Below, one piece after another: positions 1 through 6,305 of a DNA stretch of 7,880 bases. A program made the position numbers and the translations under genes. Position 1 is the stretch's first letter. The number at the start of each line of letters is the position of its first letter. Source of the DNA: Candidatus Omnitrophota bacterium (GTDB taxonomy: Bacteria; Omnitrophota; Gorgyraeia; JAHIPI01); the NCBI GenBank assembly GCA_030616695.1, contig JAUWWU010000038.1, forward strand, positions 1 through 7,880. The letters are read 5' to 3'. The notes below the pieces were generated by a model. The model was not told the origin of the DNA. It did no database searches and saw nothing but the letters and a program-made list of their open reading frames with translations.

Positions 1-267
1 AATCGATACAGAATAACTCCCGCCCAGGTCTTTAATATTTCCGTCAGGCAGAACAGGGGTTATGGTAAGGTCGTTTATTAATTGCTCGGTTGCGGCCCGT
101 GTGTGGTTCATCGCCTCTATGTAATGCATGGCTTTGGTAACATTCATCCTGCATATGGTAAAGGCGCTTATCATCGCTCCCGCGCTGATCCCTAATAGCA
201 GGATGGAAACCACCGCCTCTATCAGCGTAACCCCTGTTTCGTTCTTATGCTTTCGCAGCTTCAACAT
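1..267 (-). CDS. Type IV prepilin-like / pseudopilin protein, N-terminal part (3' end beyond window)
   Basis: The frame opens with ATG at 267 and stays open for 89 codons to the window edge, so the C-terminus is missing. The N-terminus is a class III (prepilin) signal: a short basic leader (MLKLRKHKNETG) is followed by VTLIEAVVSILLLG. The predicted prepilin-peptidase cut is after Gly12, with Glu at mature position 5 and a hydrophobic helix of about 20 residues. Proteins of this kind are assembled by type IV pilus or type II secretion machinery. The N-terminus alone cannot separate a major pilin, a minor pilin and a pseudopilin. The start lies inside the end of porB (23-bp overlap, different frame). 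An AGGGAGAG ribosome-binding site at 276-283, 8 nt upstream, supports this start. Its place behind porB is odd functionally and may only reflect readthrough. Confidence 0.85.
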   Translation of the reverse strand, partial: MLKLRKHKNETGVTLIEAVVSILLLGISAGAMISAFTICRMNVTKAMHYIEAMNHTRAATEQLINDLTITPVLPDGNIKDLGGSYSVSI

Positions 268-1153
268 GAGAAGCGCTCTCCCTGTTTAACAGTATTTCCC
301 ATTCCCTGTCCACATTTTCCTGTATTTCGTCTATCGTGCTGTCGGTAAGGTGCCTGAACCTGCCCTGCTGCTCAAGGTATAGTTTTACCGGTTTCTTTGT
401 ATTAGGCCTCTTAATAGTATACCTGCTATTTTCGACCTCGTAAACCGGATATATGCATGTCTCAAATGCGAGTTTAGCTACCTTTATGGTCAAATGTGAG
501 GGAAATTTCCAGCCCACGGGACAAGGGGACAATATCTGTATAAATTTAGGCCCTTTTATGGCCCTGGCCTTTTGTAATTTTGCTATAAAGTCTTCCGGAA
601 ACGCTATGTTAGCCGTGGCCGTATAGGGTATTTTGTGGGCAAGCATTATTTCCACCATATTCTTCTTGGGGCCTTTTTTGAAGTTTTTTGCCGGGGTTGT
701 CGTAGTCCAGGCTCCGTGAGGCGTCGATGAGCTCCTCTGTATGCCGGTATTCATATAGGCCTCGTTGTCATAGCAGACGTATATGATATCGTCTCCCCTC
801 TCCACCGCTCCTGACAGCGCCTGTATGCCTATATCCATTGTCCCGCCGTCCCCTGCCCACGCAAGCGCCGATACGTCGCTATTTCCTTTGACTTCAAGCG
901 CTGCTTTCACGCCTGAGGTAGTAGATGCCGCTGTTTCAAAGGCGGTGTGAAATAGCGGCACACCGGCAGAGGAATGCGGGAACGGCCCGTCTATTACAGA
1001 CCAACAGCAGGCGGGTATGATGACTATCGTTTTTCTTCCCAGCGCTTTTAGGGCATACCTAAATGCCAGTGTAGCACCGCAGCCCTGGCAGGCAACGTGC
1101 CCCGGCGACATCAGCTCTATTTCGGGAATGCTAAGCTTCCTGACGGCGTTCAT
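245..1153 (-). CDS. porB: Pyruvate:ferredoxin oxidoreductase, beta subunit (TPP-binding)
   Basis: Catalytic beta subunit of the four-subunit pyruvate:ferredoxin oxidoreductase, 302 aa from this start, a normal length for PorB. It holds thiamine diphosphate and a [4Fe-4S] cluster. The TPP motif is visible as GDGG at residues 101-104, followed about 28 residues on by DNEAYMNTG. Candidate cluster ligands are the CQGC pair (Cys22, Cys25), a cysteine of the ACCWS stretch (49/50) and Cys211 in SPCPVGW, as in PFOR beta chains. I chose ATG at 1153 because it forms a 4-bp ATGA overlap with the porA stop and has AGGGG about 7 nt upstream. An in-frame ATG at 1171 would add MGRGKD and has a weaker site. 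The gene is the last of the por set, and its 3' end contains the start of the prepilin-like gene. Substrate assignment to pyruvate rests mainly on the alpha subunit. Confidence 0.95.
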   Translation of the reverse strand: MNAVRKLSIPEIELMSPGHVACQGCGATLAFRYALKALGRKTIVIIPACCWSVIDGPFPHSSAGVPLFHTAFETAASTTSGVKAALEVKGNSDVSALAWAGDGGTMDIGIQALSGAVERGDDIIYVCYDNEAYMNTGIQRSSSTPHGAWTTTTPAKNFKKGPKKNMVEIMLAHKIPYTATANIAFPEDFIAKLQKARAIKGPKFIQILSPCPVGWKFPSHLTIKVAKLAFETCIYPVYEVENSRYTIKRPNTKKPVKLYLEQQGRFRHLTDSTIDEIQENVDREWEILLNRESASHVEAAKA

Positions 1154-2301
1154 ATCTTTGCCCCTACCCATGTGATCTCTTTTTTGAAACTTCGTTTTGA
1201 TATATCTTCTGCGATTCTGACGATCTCGTCTTCCAGCACATCCCTGCCGCCCAGTCCGGCTATAAAGCCGTATATTGCCGGCCGGCGTTTCTCGTTATAC
1301 AGAGCGGATTTTATTTCCTGAAAAAATATACCTTCGTTTCCGAGGGATATGTTTCTGTCTATGACTCCAACGACCTCTGCTTTGCTCATGGCCTTTTTTA
1401 GATCTTCTTTCGGAAAGGGCCTGAATGCCCTTACCCTGAGGAGCCCCACCTTCTTATTTTTTTTCCTGAGGATATCTATGGCGTCTTTTGCTGTCTCGGC
1501 CATGGCGCCGGAAGCTACCAAAAGCTGCTTTGCCCCCGTTGTTTTATATTCTTCTATGAGACCATAGTTGCGCCCTGTCATATTGCCGTATTCTTTTCCG
1601 ACGCTTTTTATTATATCGACGGATTCGACCATTGCCTTCTGTATTTTATAGCGTAGTTCATAGTAGTATTCGGGGCCTGTGAGGCCGCCGAAGGTATGCG
1701 GGTCGTTTATGTCAAGTTTGTACTCGGGGTTATAGGGAGGCAAAAACCTGTCCACGAGCTTCTGGTCGGGTATGTCTACGGGCTCTGCCGTGTGCGAGTG
1801 GTAGAACGCATCAAGGACCACCATGCCCGGAAGAGAGACCTTCTCGCATATTTTAAATGCCTGTATTATTGTATCAAGTATTTCCTGGTTGTTTTCGCAG
1901 TAAAACTGGAGCCATCCTGTATCGCGCTGGGAAAGGCTGTCTGTCTGCTCGCTCCATATATTCCACGGAGGGCCGAGAGACCTGTTTATATTGGCCATTA
2001 CCACGGGCACCCGCGCGCCGGTAGCCCAGTGTAGCATTTCATGCATCAGCGCCAGGCCCTGGGACGATGTTGCCGTGAATGCCCGCGCGCCTGTGGCTGA
2101 TGCGCCGATACAGGCCGCCATGGCAGAATGCTCCGACTCCACTTTAATAAATCTTGCCTTTAATTCACCGTCCGCTACCATTTCCGAGAGCTTTTCGACG
2201 ACCTCTGTCTGCGGAGTGATGGGATAGGCGGCTATTACTTCGACCCGTGCCGATTTTACCCCGAAGGATACAGTGTGATTTCCCGTTATGACCTTTTTCA
2301 T
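1150..2301 (-). CDS. porA: Pyruvate:ferredoxin oxidoreductase, alpha subunit
   Basis: Alpha subunit, 383 aa, covering the pyrimidine-binding domain and the following transketolase-C-like domain at the usual PorA length. Visible marks are YPITPQT at residues 26-32, the SEH glutamate at about residue 57 that would contact the TPP pyrimidine ring, and the stretch NRSLGPPWNIW from about 106 followed by RDTGW at 126-130. In pyruvate-specific enzymes the Arg in this NR context contacts the substrate carboxylate. This favours pyruvate over branched-chain or 2-oxoglutarate substrates, though a related 2-oxoacid cannot be excluded. With PorB it forms the active site; electrons then pass to the PorD clusters and ferredoxin. 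The start lies 3 nt after the porD stop, with a purine-rich AGAGGAAGAG ribosome-binding region inside the porD end, so the two are probably translated together. Confidence 0.95.
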   Translation of the reverse strand: MKKVITGNHTVSFGVKSARVEVIAAYPITPQTEVVEKLSEMVADGELKARFIKVESEHSAMAACIGASATGARAFTATSSQGLALMHEMLHWATGARVPVVMANINRSLGPPWNIWSEQTDSLSQRDTGWLQFYCENNQEILDTIIQAFKICEKVSLPGMVVLDAFYHSHTAEPVDIPDQKLVDRFLPPYNPEYKLDINDPHTFGGLTGPEYYYELRYKIQKAMVESVDIIKSVGKEYGNMTGRNYGLIEEYKTTGAKQLLVASGAMAETAKDAIDILRKKNKKVGLLRVRAFRPFPKEDLKKAMSKAEVVGVIDRNISLGNEGIFFQEIKSALYNEKRRPAIYGFIAGLGGRDVLEDEIVRIAEDISKRSFKKEITWVGAKI

Positions 2302-2304
2302 TTT

Positions 2305-2616
2305 CTATTTTTTCTCTTCCTCTACCCTAACGGCCTTGACGGGGCATTCCTCGATACATATAGCGCAGCCCTTACAGTAGTCCAGGTCTATATATGGTTT
2401 TCCGTCTATGTTTTTTATGGCGACATCGGGGCAGAATTTCCAGCATAACATGCACGAAGTGCATTTATTAAGGTCTATTACCGGCCGTATTGAACGCCAT
2501 TTTCCGGTTTTGTTATATAGCATGCTTGCCAGCGATATGGCCACCGGCGGCATGTCGCCGGCCTTTTTGAATTTTATCTGCTTTATAGATTTTTTGCCGC
2601 TAACGGGCTTTTTCAT
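2305..2616 (-). CDS. porD: Pyruvate:ferredoxin oxidoreductase, delta subunit (2x[4Fe-4S] ferredoxin)
   Basis: Electron-transfer subunit of 103 aa. Two classic cluster-binding motifs are complete: CTSCMLCWKFCP (Cys52, 55, 58, 62) and CKGCAICIEECP (Cys81, 84, 87, 91), as expected for a bacterial-type 2[4Fe-4S] ferredoxin domain. The N-terminal extension, with TGKWRSIRPV just before the first motif, is the usual PorD/VorD lead-in and supports the full-length start. It would relay electrons from the PorB cluster to soluble ferredoxin. The start overlaps the end of porG by 17 bp. AGAGG lies only 3 nt before the ATG, an unusually tight spacing, so translation probably depends on coupling to porG. 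Confidence 0.95.
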   Translation of the reverse strand: MKKPVSGKKSIKQIKFKKAGDMPPVAISLASMLYNKTGKWRSIRPVIDLNKCTSCMLCWKFCPDVAIKNIDGKPYIDLDYCKGCAICIEECPVKAVRVEEEKK

Positions 2617-3145
2617 ATGCCTCTTTCGCAGCCTTTACATTCTCTTCGGTCTTTACGGCTACTCCTTCCGCGATGCTTTCTGTTAAGGAATCTATGCCGA
2701 TCTCGCCCGTAAATTTTGAAAACGCCCCCAAAAGAGACGTGTTGGCTATCGGGGCGCTTTTAGAGCCGAGTTTATGTTTAGAGGCTATAGCTGCAGCGTC
2801 GAATGTAAAGACCTTAAATCTTTTGCTGAAGGGAAAGTTGCTTTGCGGTACTTTCGTATTGATTATAATATGGCCCTCTTTTTTCAACCCTTTGGTGACG
2901 TCTATATTTTCAAGCAATGTCGGGTCGAGCACTATTACATAATCGGGGGTTTTTATCGGCACCCTTTTTCGTATTTTGGTATCGCTGAGCCTGGTGTATG
3001 CCGTGACAGGCGCGCCTCTGCGCTCTACGCCGAAAAAAGGAAACGATTGCACGCTCTTGCCTTCTTTGAAAGCGGCCGCAGCCAGTAATCTGGAAGCTAT
3101 TACGGCACCCTGCCCCCCTCTTCCGTAGAATATGATCTCTTTCAT
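2600..3145 (-). CDS. porG: Pyruvate:ferredoxin oxidoreductase, gamma subunit
   Basis: Gamma subunit of 181 aa, the typical length for the POR gamma family (domain III of fused PFORs). The signature GRGGQGA is at residues 8-14, and FPFFGVERRGAPV follows at 35-47. Both are hallmarks of this Rossmann-like subunit, which helps form the CoA-binding and assembly interface. It is first of four por genes in the order G-D-A-B, the separate-subunit arrangement common in archaea and early-branching bacteria, rather than the single-chain PFOR. Its ATG overlaps the stop of the upstream exported PLD-like gene as ATGA, with AAAGG about 11 nt upstream, so por translation is coupled to an apparently unrelated gene. 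Confidence 0.95.
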   Translation of the reverse strand: MKEIIFYGRGGQGAVIASRLLAAAAFKEGKSVQSFPFFGVERRGAPVTAYTRLSDTKIRKRVPIKTPDYVIVLDPTLLENIDVTKGLKKEGHIIINTKVPQSNFPFSKRFKVFTFDAAAIASKHKLGSKSAPIANTSLLGAFSKFTGEIGIDSLTESIAEGVAVKTEENVKAAKEAYEKAR

Positions 3146-3714
3146 TCCGCACCGGCCTTTTCCAGTGTGCGTTTATTTATATAATATGCCTTGTCCGGAT
3201 AATCTCCGCGCCAGTATTTTTCGAATTGCACCCTATACGCCTTTACCTCTTCTTTGGAGCTAACGAGCATCACATTTTCGTCATTTCGCAGGTCGGCGCT
3301 TGTTGTCCAGTTATAAGAGCCCGTAATGACGAGGGCGTCGTCTATTATGCAGAACTTGTTGTGCATCAGCCCTTCTCCCTTCTCGAGTTTTACGATGACC
3401 CCGTTTTTCTCGAGGAACTTGGCTTTAGAGTAGCGCTCCAGCGCACTTTCTCCGTCGAGAAAAGCCCTCACCTTCACCCCGCGTTTTACGGCTGAGACGA
3501 GGGCGCGCGCGAGCTCCCGCGACGTAAAGTAATACATGGCGAGCTCTATCGATTTTTCCGCCCCGTTTATCCTGTCTAATATTACTCTGCCGCATTCGTC
3601 CTCGGGAGAAAAGAGGATCTCCATTTCGCTTGCGGAAAGATTGCTTGTGATGAAACAGGAAGCGGAAAAGGCGAATGCGAGAATCACGGTTAATAAAATG
3701 GGTCTAAAAGACAT
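3142..3714 (-). CDS. Exported single-HKD phospholipase D-family protein (Nuc/PLDc_2-like)
   Basis: A 190-aa protein with one PLD catalytic motif, H118-x-K120-x4-D125, followed by GSYNWT (132-137) and the NDEN element (144-147). One HKD copy is the pattern of small Nuc-type endonucleases and related proteins, which act as homodimers with one active site across two chains. The N-terminus has a hydrophobic stretch (residues 5-19) ending in FSASC, then SNLSASE. This may be a cleaved signal peptide, or a weak lipobox with Cys20 because position -3 is Ser and not Leu. The protein is probably extracytoplasmic. Substrate (nucleic acid or phospholipid) cannot be read from sequence. It starts 5 nt after the parA-like stop with only a weak AGG site, and its stop overlaps the porG start, so it sits in the middle of the operon. 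Confidence 0.88.
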   Translation of the reverse strand: MSFRPILLTVILAFAFSASCFITSNLSASEMEILFSPEDECGRVILDRINGAEKSIELAMYYFTSRELARALVSAVKRGVKVRAFLDGESALERYSKAKFLEKNGVIVKLEKGEGLMHNKFCIIDDALVITGSYNWTTSADLRNDENVMLVSSKEEVKAYRVQFEKYWRGDYPDKAYYINKRTLEKAGAE

Positions 3715-3719
3715 ATAAC

Positions 3720-4805
3720 CTATATCACCAGAAGTGAGTCAAGCCCCCCGAACTTGCTGGGGGCTGTTTTTGAATTATGCGGGTCGTTACGCCATTCGCC
3801 GTCCACTATAAATTTATATTTGTAGATACCCGGCTTTAAGGCAATTCGCTTTTCCCATGTCCCGTCCGGCATTTGCTCAAGACGGTTTATCCTGTTTGCT
3901 TCCCAGTTATTAAAATCACCGACTATGTATACATTATTTGCCTCAGGGGCCAGCAATGTAAATGTCTGGGCCTTTAGTTTTGTGCCTATATCCGCCATAA
4001 AGCCCTCTGCCTCTTTATAGAAGTCATCCAGGAATAATTTCCTGCTCTCTATTATGACCTCTTCGGCAAGGGACATATAATCCGCGGCGCCCCGCGAATT
4101 TTTATCAAGTTTTAAGGCCGGCACGCCCCGTTCAGCGGCTTCCCTGAGAGTGACATTCGCCCTGACGGCAGTATTAAAGATGTTGTCTTTAAAATACCTG
4201 TTTATCTCATGAAACATTTTTTTGCCGTATTTTGTGCGTTTGTCATAGACGGTGATCAATCCTTTTACTTTAGGCGCCCTTTGTAGCTTTAATTGGACAA
4301 GCTCGACCATATTGATAAGCTTCCCGACCCCCATAAGAGACAGCGAGCAGCACTGGAGCGGCACTATGAGTAGATGCGATGCCCGTATGGCGTTAAACGT
4401 AAGGAACCCCAGGCTGGGAGGACAGTCGATTATGATGAAGTCATAACTGGCCGTGAGGCTGTCTATTGCCCTATATACAATCGCGATAGCGTCTTCCTCA
4501 TTCCTTAATTCCTGCTCTATAGTGCTTAAAAGTATGTGCCCCGCCGCGAGGCTGAGGTTTTCCCATAGATGGAGCGTTATTTCAGAAAGTCTTTTTCGTT
4601 TTGTGTCCGTCCTTGTCAGCACGTTATACATCGACCTATCGAGTTGGTCGGTCTTTATGCCGAGCCCGAAAGACGCATGCGCCTGTGGGTCCAGGTCAAT
4701 AAGAAGAACGTTATAGCCTTTGAGGGCGAGCGAGCCGGCCAGATTTATAGCGGTAGTGGTCTTGCCGCATCCGCCTTTTTGGTTCGCTACGGATATTACC
4801 CTCAT
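3720..4805 (-). CDS. ParA/Soj-type ATPase fused to a C-terminal CBM48/AMPK-beta-like glycogen-binding domain
   Basis: A 361-aa two-part protein. Residues 1 to about 255 are a ParA/MinD-type ATPase: deviant Walker A KGGCGKTT (10-17), IDLDPQ (36-41) as switch I, and IIIDCPPSLGF (124-134) as Walker B. These ATPases dimerise with ATP and position plasmids, chromosomes or protein assemblies. After a helical linker, residues 280-361 form an early-set/CBM48 module. YIVGDFNNW (293-301), PGIYKYKFIVDGEW (325-338) and NDP (340-342) match the glycogen-binding domain of AMPK beta. Trp301, Lys331 and Trp338 correspond to its sugar-stacking and contact residues. The fused domain is not part of normal Soj/ParA proteins, which end near 250-270 aa. 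No ParB gene lies in the window. The start has a near-perfect AAGGAGGT site and sits 23 nt after the membrane-protein gene. Domain calls are strong; a glycogen-positioning role is inference. Confidence 0.92.
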   Translation of the reverse strand: MRVISVANQKGGCGKTTTAINLAGSLALKGYNVLLIDLDPQAHASFGLGIKTDQLDRSMYNVLTRTDTKRKRLSEITLHLWENLSLAAGHILLSTIEQELRNEEDAIAIVYRAIDSLTASYDFIIIDCPPSLGFLTFNAIRASHLLIVPLQCCSLSLMGVGKLINMVELVQLKLQRAPKVKGLITVYDKRTKYGKKMFHEINRYFKDNIFNTAVRANVTLREAAERGVPALKLDKNSRGAADYMSLAEEVIIESRKLFLDDFYKEAEGFMADIGTKLKAQTFTLLAPEANNVYIVGDFNNWEANRINRLEQMPDGTWEKRIALKPGIYKYKFIVDGEWRNDPHNSKTAPSKFGGLDSLLVI

Positions 4806-4814
4806 CTTCGCAAC

Positions 4815-4822
4815 ACCTCCTT
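4815..4822 (-). promoter_or_regulatory. Strong Shine-Dalgarno site for the ParA-CBM48 gene
   Basis: On the minus strand this reads AAGGAGGT, an almost full anti-16S match, 9 nt before the ATG at 4805. It is the best ribosome-binding site in the window and fixes the start of the ParA-CBM48 gene. This suggests higher translation than the flanking genes. Confidence 0.85.
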
Positions 4823-4828
4823 ATGCGA

Positions 4829-5719
4829 TTATGGAGCCGCGCCGCTTTTTACTATTTTTATCTTTTTTATATGGATCAGACTACCCGGCTTGTTTGATGT
4901 TGTCTGCGTCCCGAATTCAAATCCTATATGGTTTATCTTTTTTGGGTTATATGCCCCCTCAAAACCTCCGAAAGGGACGGATGTAAATTGCCAATCCGTG
5001 CCCATGTTTTTGTTGAATATGACGTTATAGGCCTGCGGCATATACGAGTTGTTTGTACTGTCCCTTAAGATCAATTTAAGGCTTTCGTTGCCCTCCCCCC
5101 CTTTTACGAAGAAATCCAGGGTTGTATTGGAGAAATCCATCGGCTCCGGAAAGTCTATGCCCGCGCTGGCCCAGCCGGTCGCCCCGTCGTTAAAAAGGTA
5201 AAGCCCGTCTTCAACCATCCTGCTCTTGCTTATGGCCGCCCCGTAAAATCCGAGTTTTTTTATGATATAGCTGTTTAAATATCCGTCCGAGATCAAAGGC
5301 GTGAATTTCGGCGGCTCGTCCGCGCCATTTTCTGCGGGAATGTTTTTTTCAGGAGAAACAGCAGCGGTTCTGCCGGCCATGTTGTCTAAAAATTCCACTT
5401 TGATATTTACCTTTCCCCTGTATGCGATATTTACGAGAAGGAGCATGACCGCCAGAAAGGCTATCAGCCACGGGGCAAGCTGTATAAACCTGCCCTGCGA
5501 ATGTTTGCGGACATGTTTATGCACAGCTTCTTTACCCTGTTTCTTGATGACATGTTCGCTGGCATTTGCGGGATTGAAAATATATGTGTTGGCGAGTTTT
5601 TCCTTTACATTGGAGTCAAAATCTTCGTCTATCGTGCGATCGGAAAGGTCTTCCCTCTTTTCTCGTTTATCTGCAACCCTTTTCTTATTATAGTTCAAGA
5701 GTTCCAGTATCTTGCTCAA
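4829..5719 (-). CDS. Bitopic membrane protein with predicted extracytoplasmic carbohydrate-binding-like beta-sandwich
   Basis: I do not recognise a named family for the whole 296-aa protein. It has a charged, Lys/Arg/Glu-rich cytoplasmic N-terminus (1-76), one transmembrane helix (about 80-99, LAPWLIAFLAVMLLLVNIAY), a linker (100-140) and a C-terminal domain (about 140-292). The C-terminal part has alternating beta-strand patterns: DFSNTTLDFFVKGG, LKLILRDSTN, DWQFTSVPFGGF, INHIGFEFG and a closing IHIKKIKIV. This resembles jelly-roll CBM11/CIA30/galactose-binding-like domains, but that is a fold impression. Basic residues before the helix predict N-in, C-out topology. The start is TTG at 5719 with GAGGAG 5 nt upstream; no in-frame ATG lies nearby. 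It is the first gene after the promoter at 5741-5769 and directly precedes the ParA-CBM48 gene, so the two may work together. Confidence 0.8.
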   Translation of the reverse strand: MSKILELLNYNKKRVADKREKREDLSDRTIDEDFDSNVKEKLANTYIFNPANASEHVIKKQGKEAVHKHVRKHSQGRFIQLAPWLIAFLAVMLLLVNIAYRGKVNIKVEFLDNMAGRTAAVSPEKNIPAENGADEPPKFTPLISDGYLNSYIIKKLGFYGAAISKSRMVEDGLYLFNDGATGWASAGIDFPEPMDFSNTTLDFFVKGGEGNESLKLILRDSTNNSYMPQAYNVIFNKNMGTDWQFTSVPFGGFEGAYNPKKINHIGFEFGTQTTSNKPGSLIHIKKIKIVKSGAAP

Positions 5720-5724
5720 TACAT

Positions 5725-5730
5725 CTCCTC
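5725..5730 (-). promoter_or_regulatory. Ribosome-binding site that decides a TTG start
   Basis: The minus strand reads GAGGAG, then ATGTA, then the TTG at 5719, giving a 5-nt spacing. The ATG directly abutting the GAGGAG is out of frame and is followed by TAT and TGA, so it cannot start the gene. The stop of this two-codon frame shares bases with the TTG start. Confidence 0.7.
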
Positions 5731-5740
5731 TTTTGCTAAA

Positions 5741-5769
5741 ATTATACCATAAATACTACTGTAATACAA
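5741..5769 (-). promoter_or_regulatory. Predicted sigma70-type promoter with extended -10
   Basis: On the minus strand, 5741-5746 is a perfect TATAAT. It is preceded by TGG (5747-5749), which makes the extended -10 TGnTATAAT. Seventeen nucleotides upstream is TTGTAT (5764-5769), a weak -35 with three consensus bases. Transcription would begin near 5733-5735, leaving a leader of only about 15 nt before the TTG at 5719. It lies in the 61-bp gap after the M23 peptidase gene and is the obvious promoter for the eight-gene run to the left edge. Confidence 0.7.
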
Positions 5770-5780
5770 TATAATAGGGG

Positions 5781-6281
5781 CTATTTTATAAGCAAGAGCG
5801 GGTCAAGATACTTGGTATTACTTCTTATTTCGAAATGGAGGTGCGGTTTGATCCTTTTATATTTTGCGTTGCCTGTTTTTCCCACATATCCTATTACAGA
5901 GCCCTGTCTGACCCTTTCGTTATTCTTTACGCGGCATTCGGCCAGGTGTCCGTATAAGGTGCTGTATTCTCCGCCATGTCTGATTACTATATATTTGCCC
6001 ATCCCGTCCTTTTGAAACTTTACTTCCGCCCTTCCGCCCCTGGAAGCTATTACTTCACTGCGTAAAGGCGCATAGATGTCGAGCCCTTTATGGAGCCTCC
6101 CTCCCCTTCTTGGGGCTCCGAAATGGCCGTCTCCGTAGGCATCGTTGCGTATAGGGGTGTCGCCGGCATAGCGTATAGGCGGGATAAAGGATCTTCGGTC
6201 GCGGTAATATGCCCAGTCCATTACCGGCGCAAGAGGTATAAGGAGTGTTAATGTTATACCCACTAATAGTGCTTTATTCAT
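5781..6281 (-). CDS. M23/LytM-family metallopeptidase (peptidoglycan endopeptidase-like)
   Basis: A compact 166-aa protein with a hydrophobic N-terminal segment (residues 4-20; signal anchor or signal peptide) and an M23 domain covering roughly residues 55-166. The zinc and catalytic pattern is intact: HKGLD (His64, Asp68), YGHL (His112) and PHLHF (His147, His149). The signature MGKYIVIRHGGEYSTLYGHL region and VRQGSVIGYVGKTG are also present. Such enzymes cleave peptidoglycan cross-bridges or stems. The degenerate ones (for example EnvC/NlpD types) only activate amidases, but here the catalytic set is complete. No LysM or coiled-coil region is present. The ATG at 6281 has no clear Shine-Dalgarno site, so the start is less certain. 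The gene lies between the inverted repeat region and the promoter at 5741-5769. Confidence 0.92.
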   Translation of the reverse strand: MNKALLVGITLTLLIPLAPVMDWAYYRDRRSFIPPIRYAGDTPIRNDAYGDGHFGAPRRGGRLHKGLDIYAPLRSEVIASRGGRAEVKFQKDGMGKYIVIRHGGEYSTLYGHLAECRVKNNERVRQGSVIGYVGKTGNAKYKRIKPHLHFEIRSNTKYLDPLLLIK

Positions 6282-6305
6282 GTAGCATACTTAAATTCCA
6301 ATACA

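Noticed and set aside
932..954. TGTTTCA ... TGAAATA half-sites resembling a parS centromere site
   Set aside because: The half-sites are separated by 9 bp and do not form the 16-bp parS palindrome. They lie inside porB coding sequence, and no ParB gene is present.
1154..1171. Upstream porB start at 1171 (adds six residues)
   Set aside because: The ATG at 1153 has the better ribosome-binding site and the ATGA overlap with porA. The extra MGRGKD adds no family feature.
3720..4805. ParA-CBM48 as an assembly artefact joining two genes
   Set aside because: The frame is continuous, with a plausible helical linker (about 255-280) and no stop, start or ribosome-binding site at the junction. An artefact cannot be fully excluded without reads.
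4569..5030. Plus-strand open frame of 153 codons across the ParA-CBM48 and membrane-protein genes
   Set aside because: It lies antisense to two genes with clear domain or membrane features, shows no domain of its own and has low-complexity, frame-shadow composition.
6282..6300. Promoter directly upstream of the M23 peptidase gene (TATGCT as -10)
   Set aside because: Only four of six bases match, and no -35 is seen at the right distance. The gene may be read from upstream.
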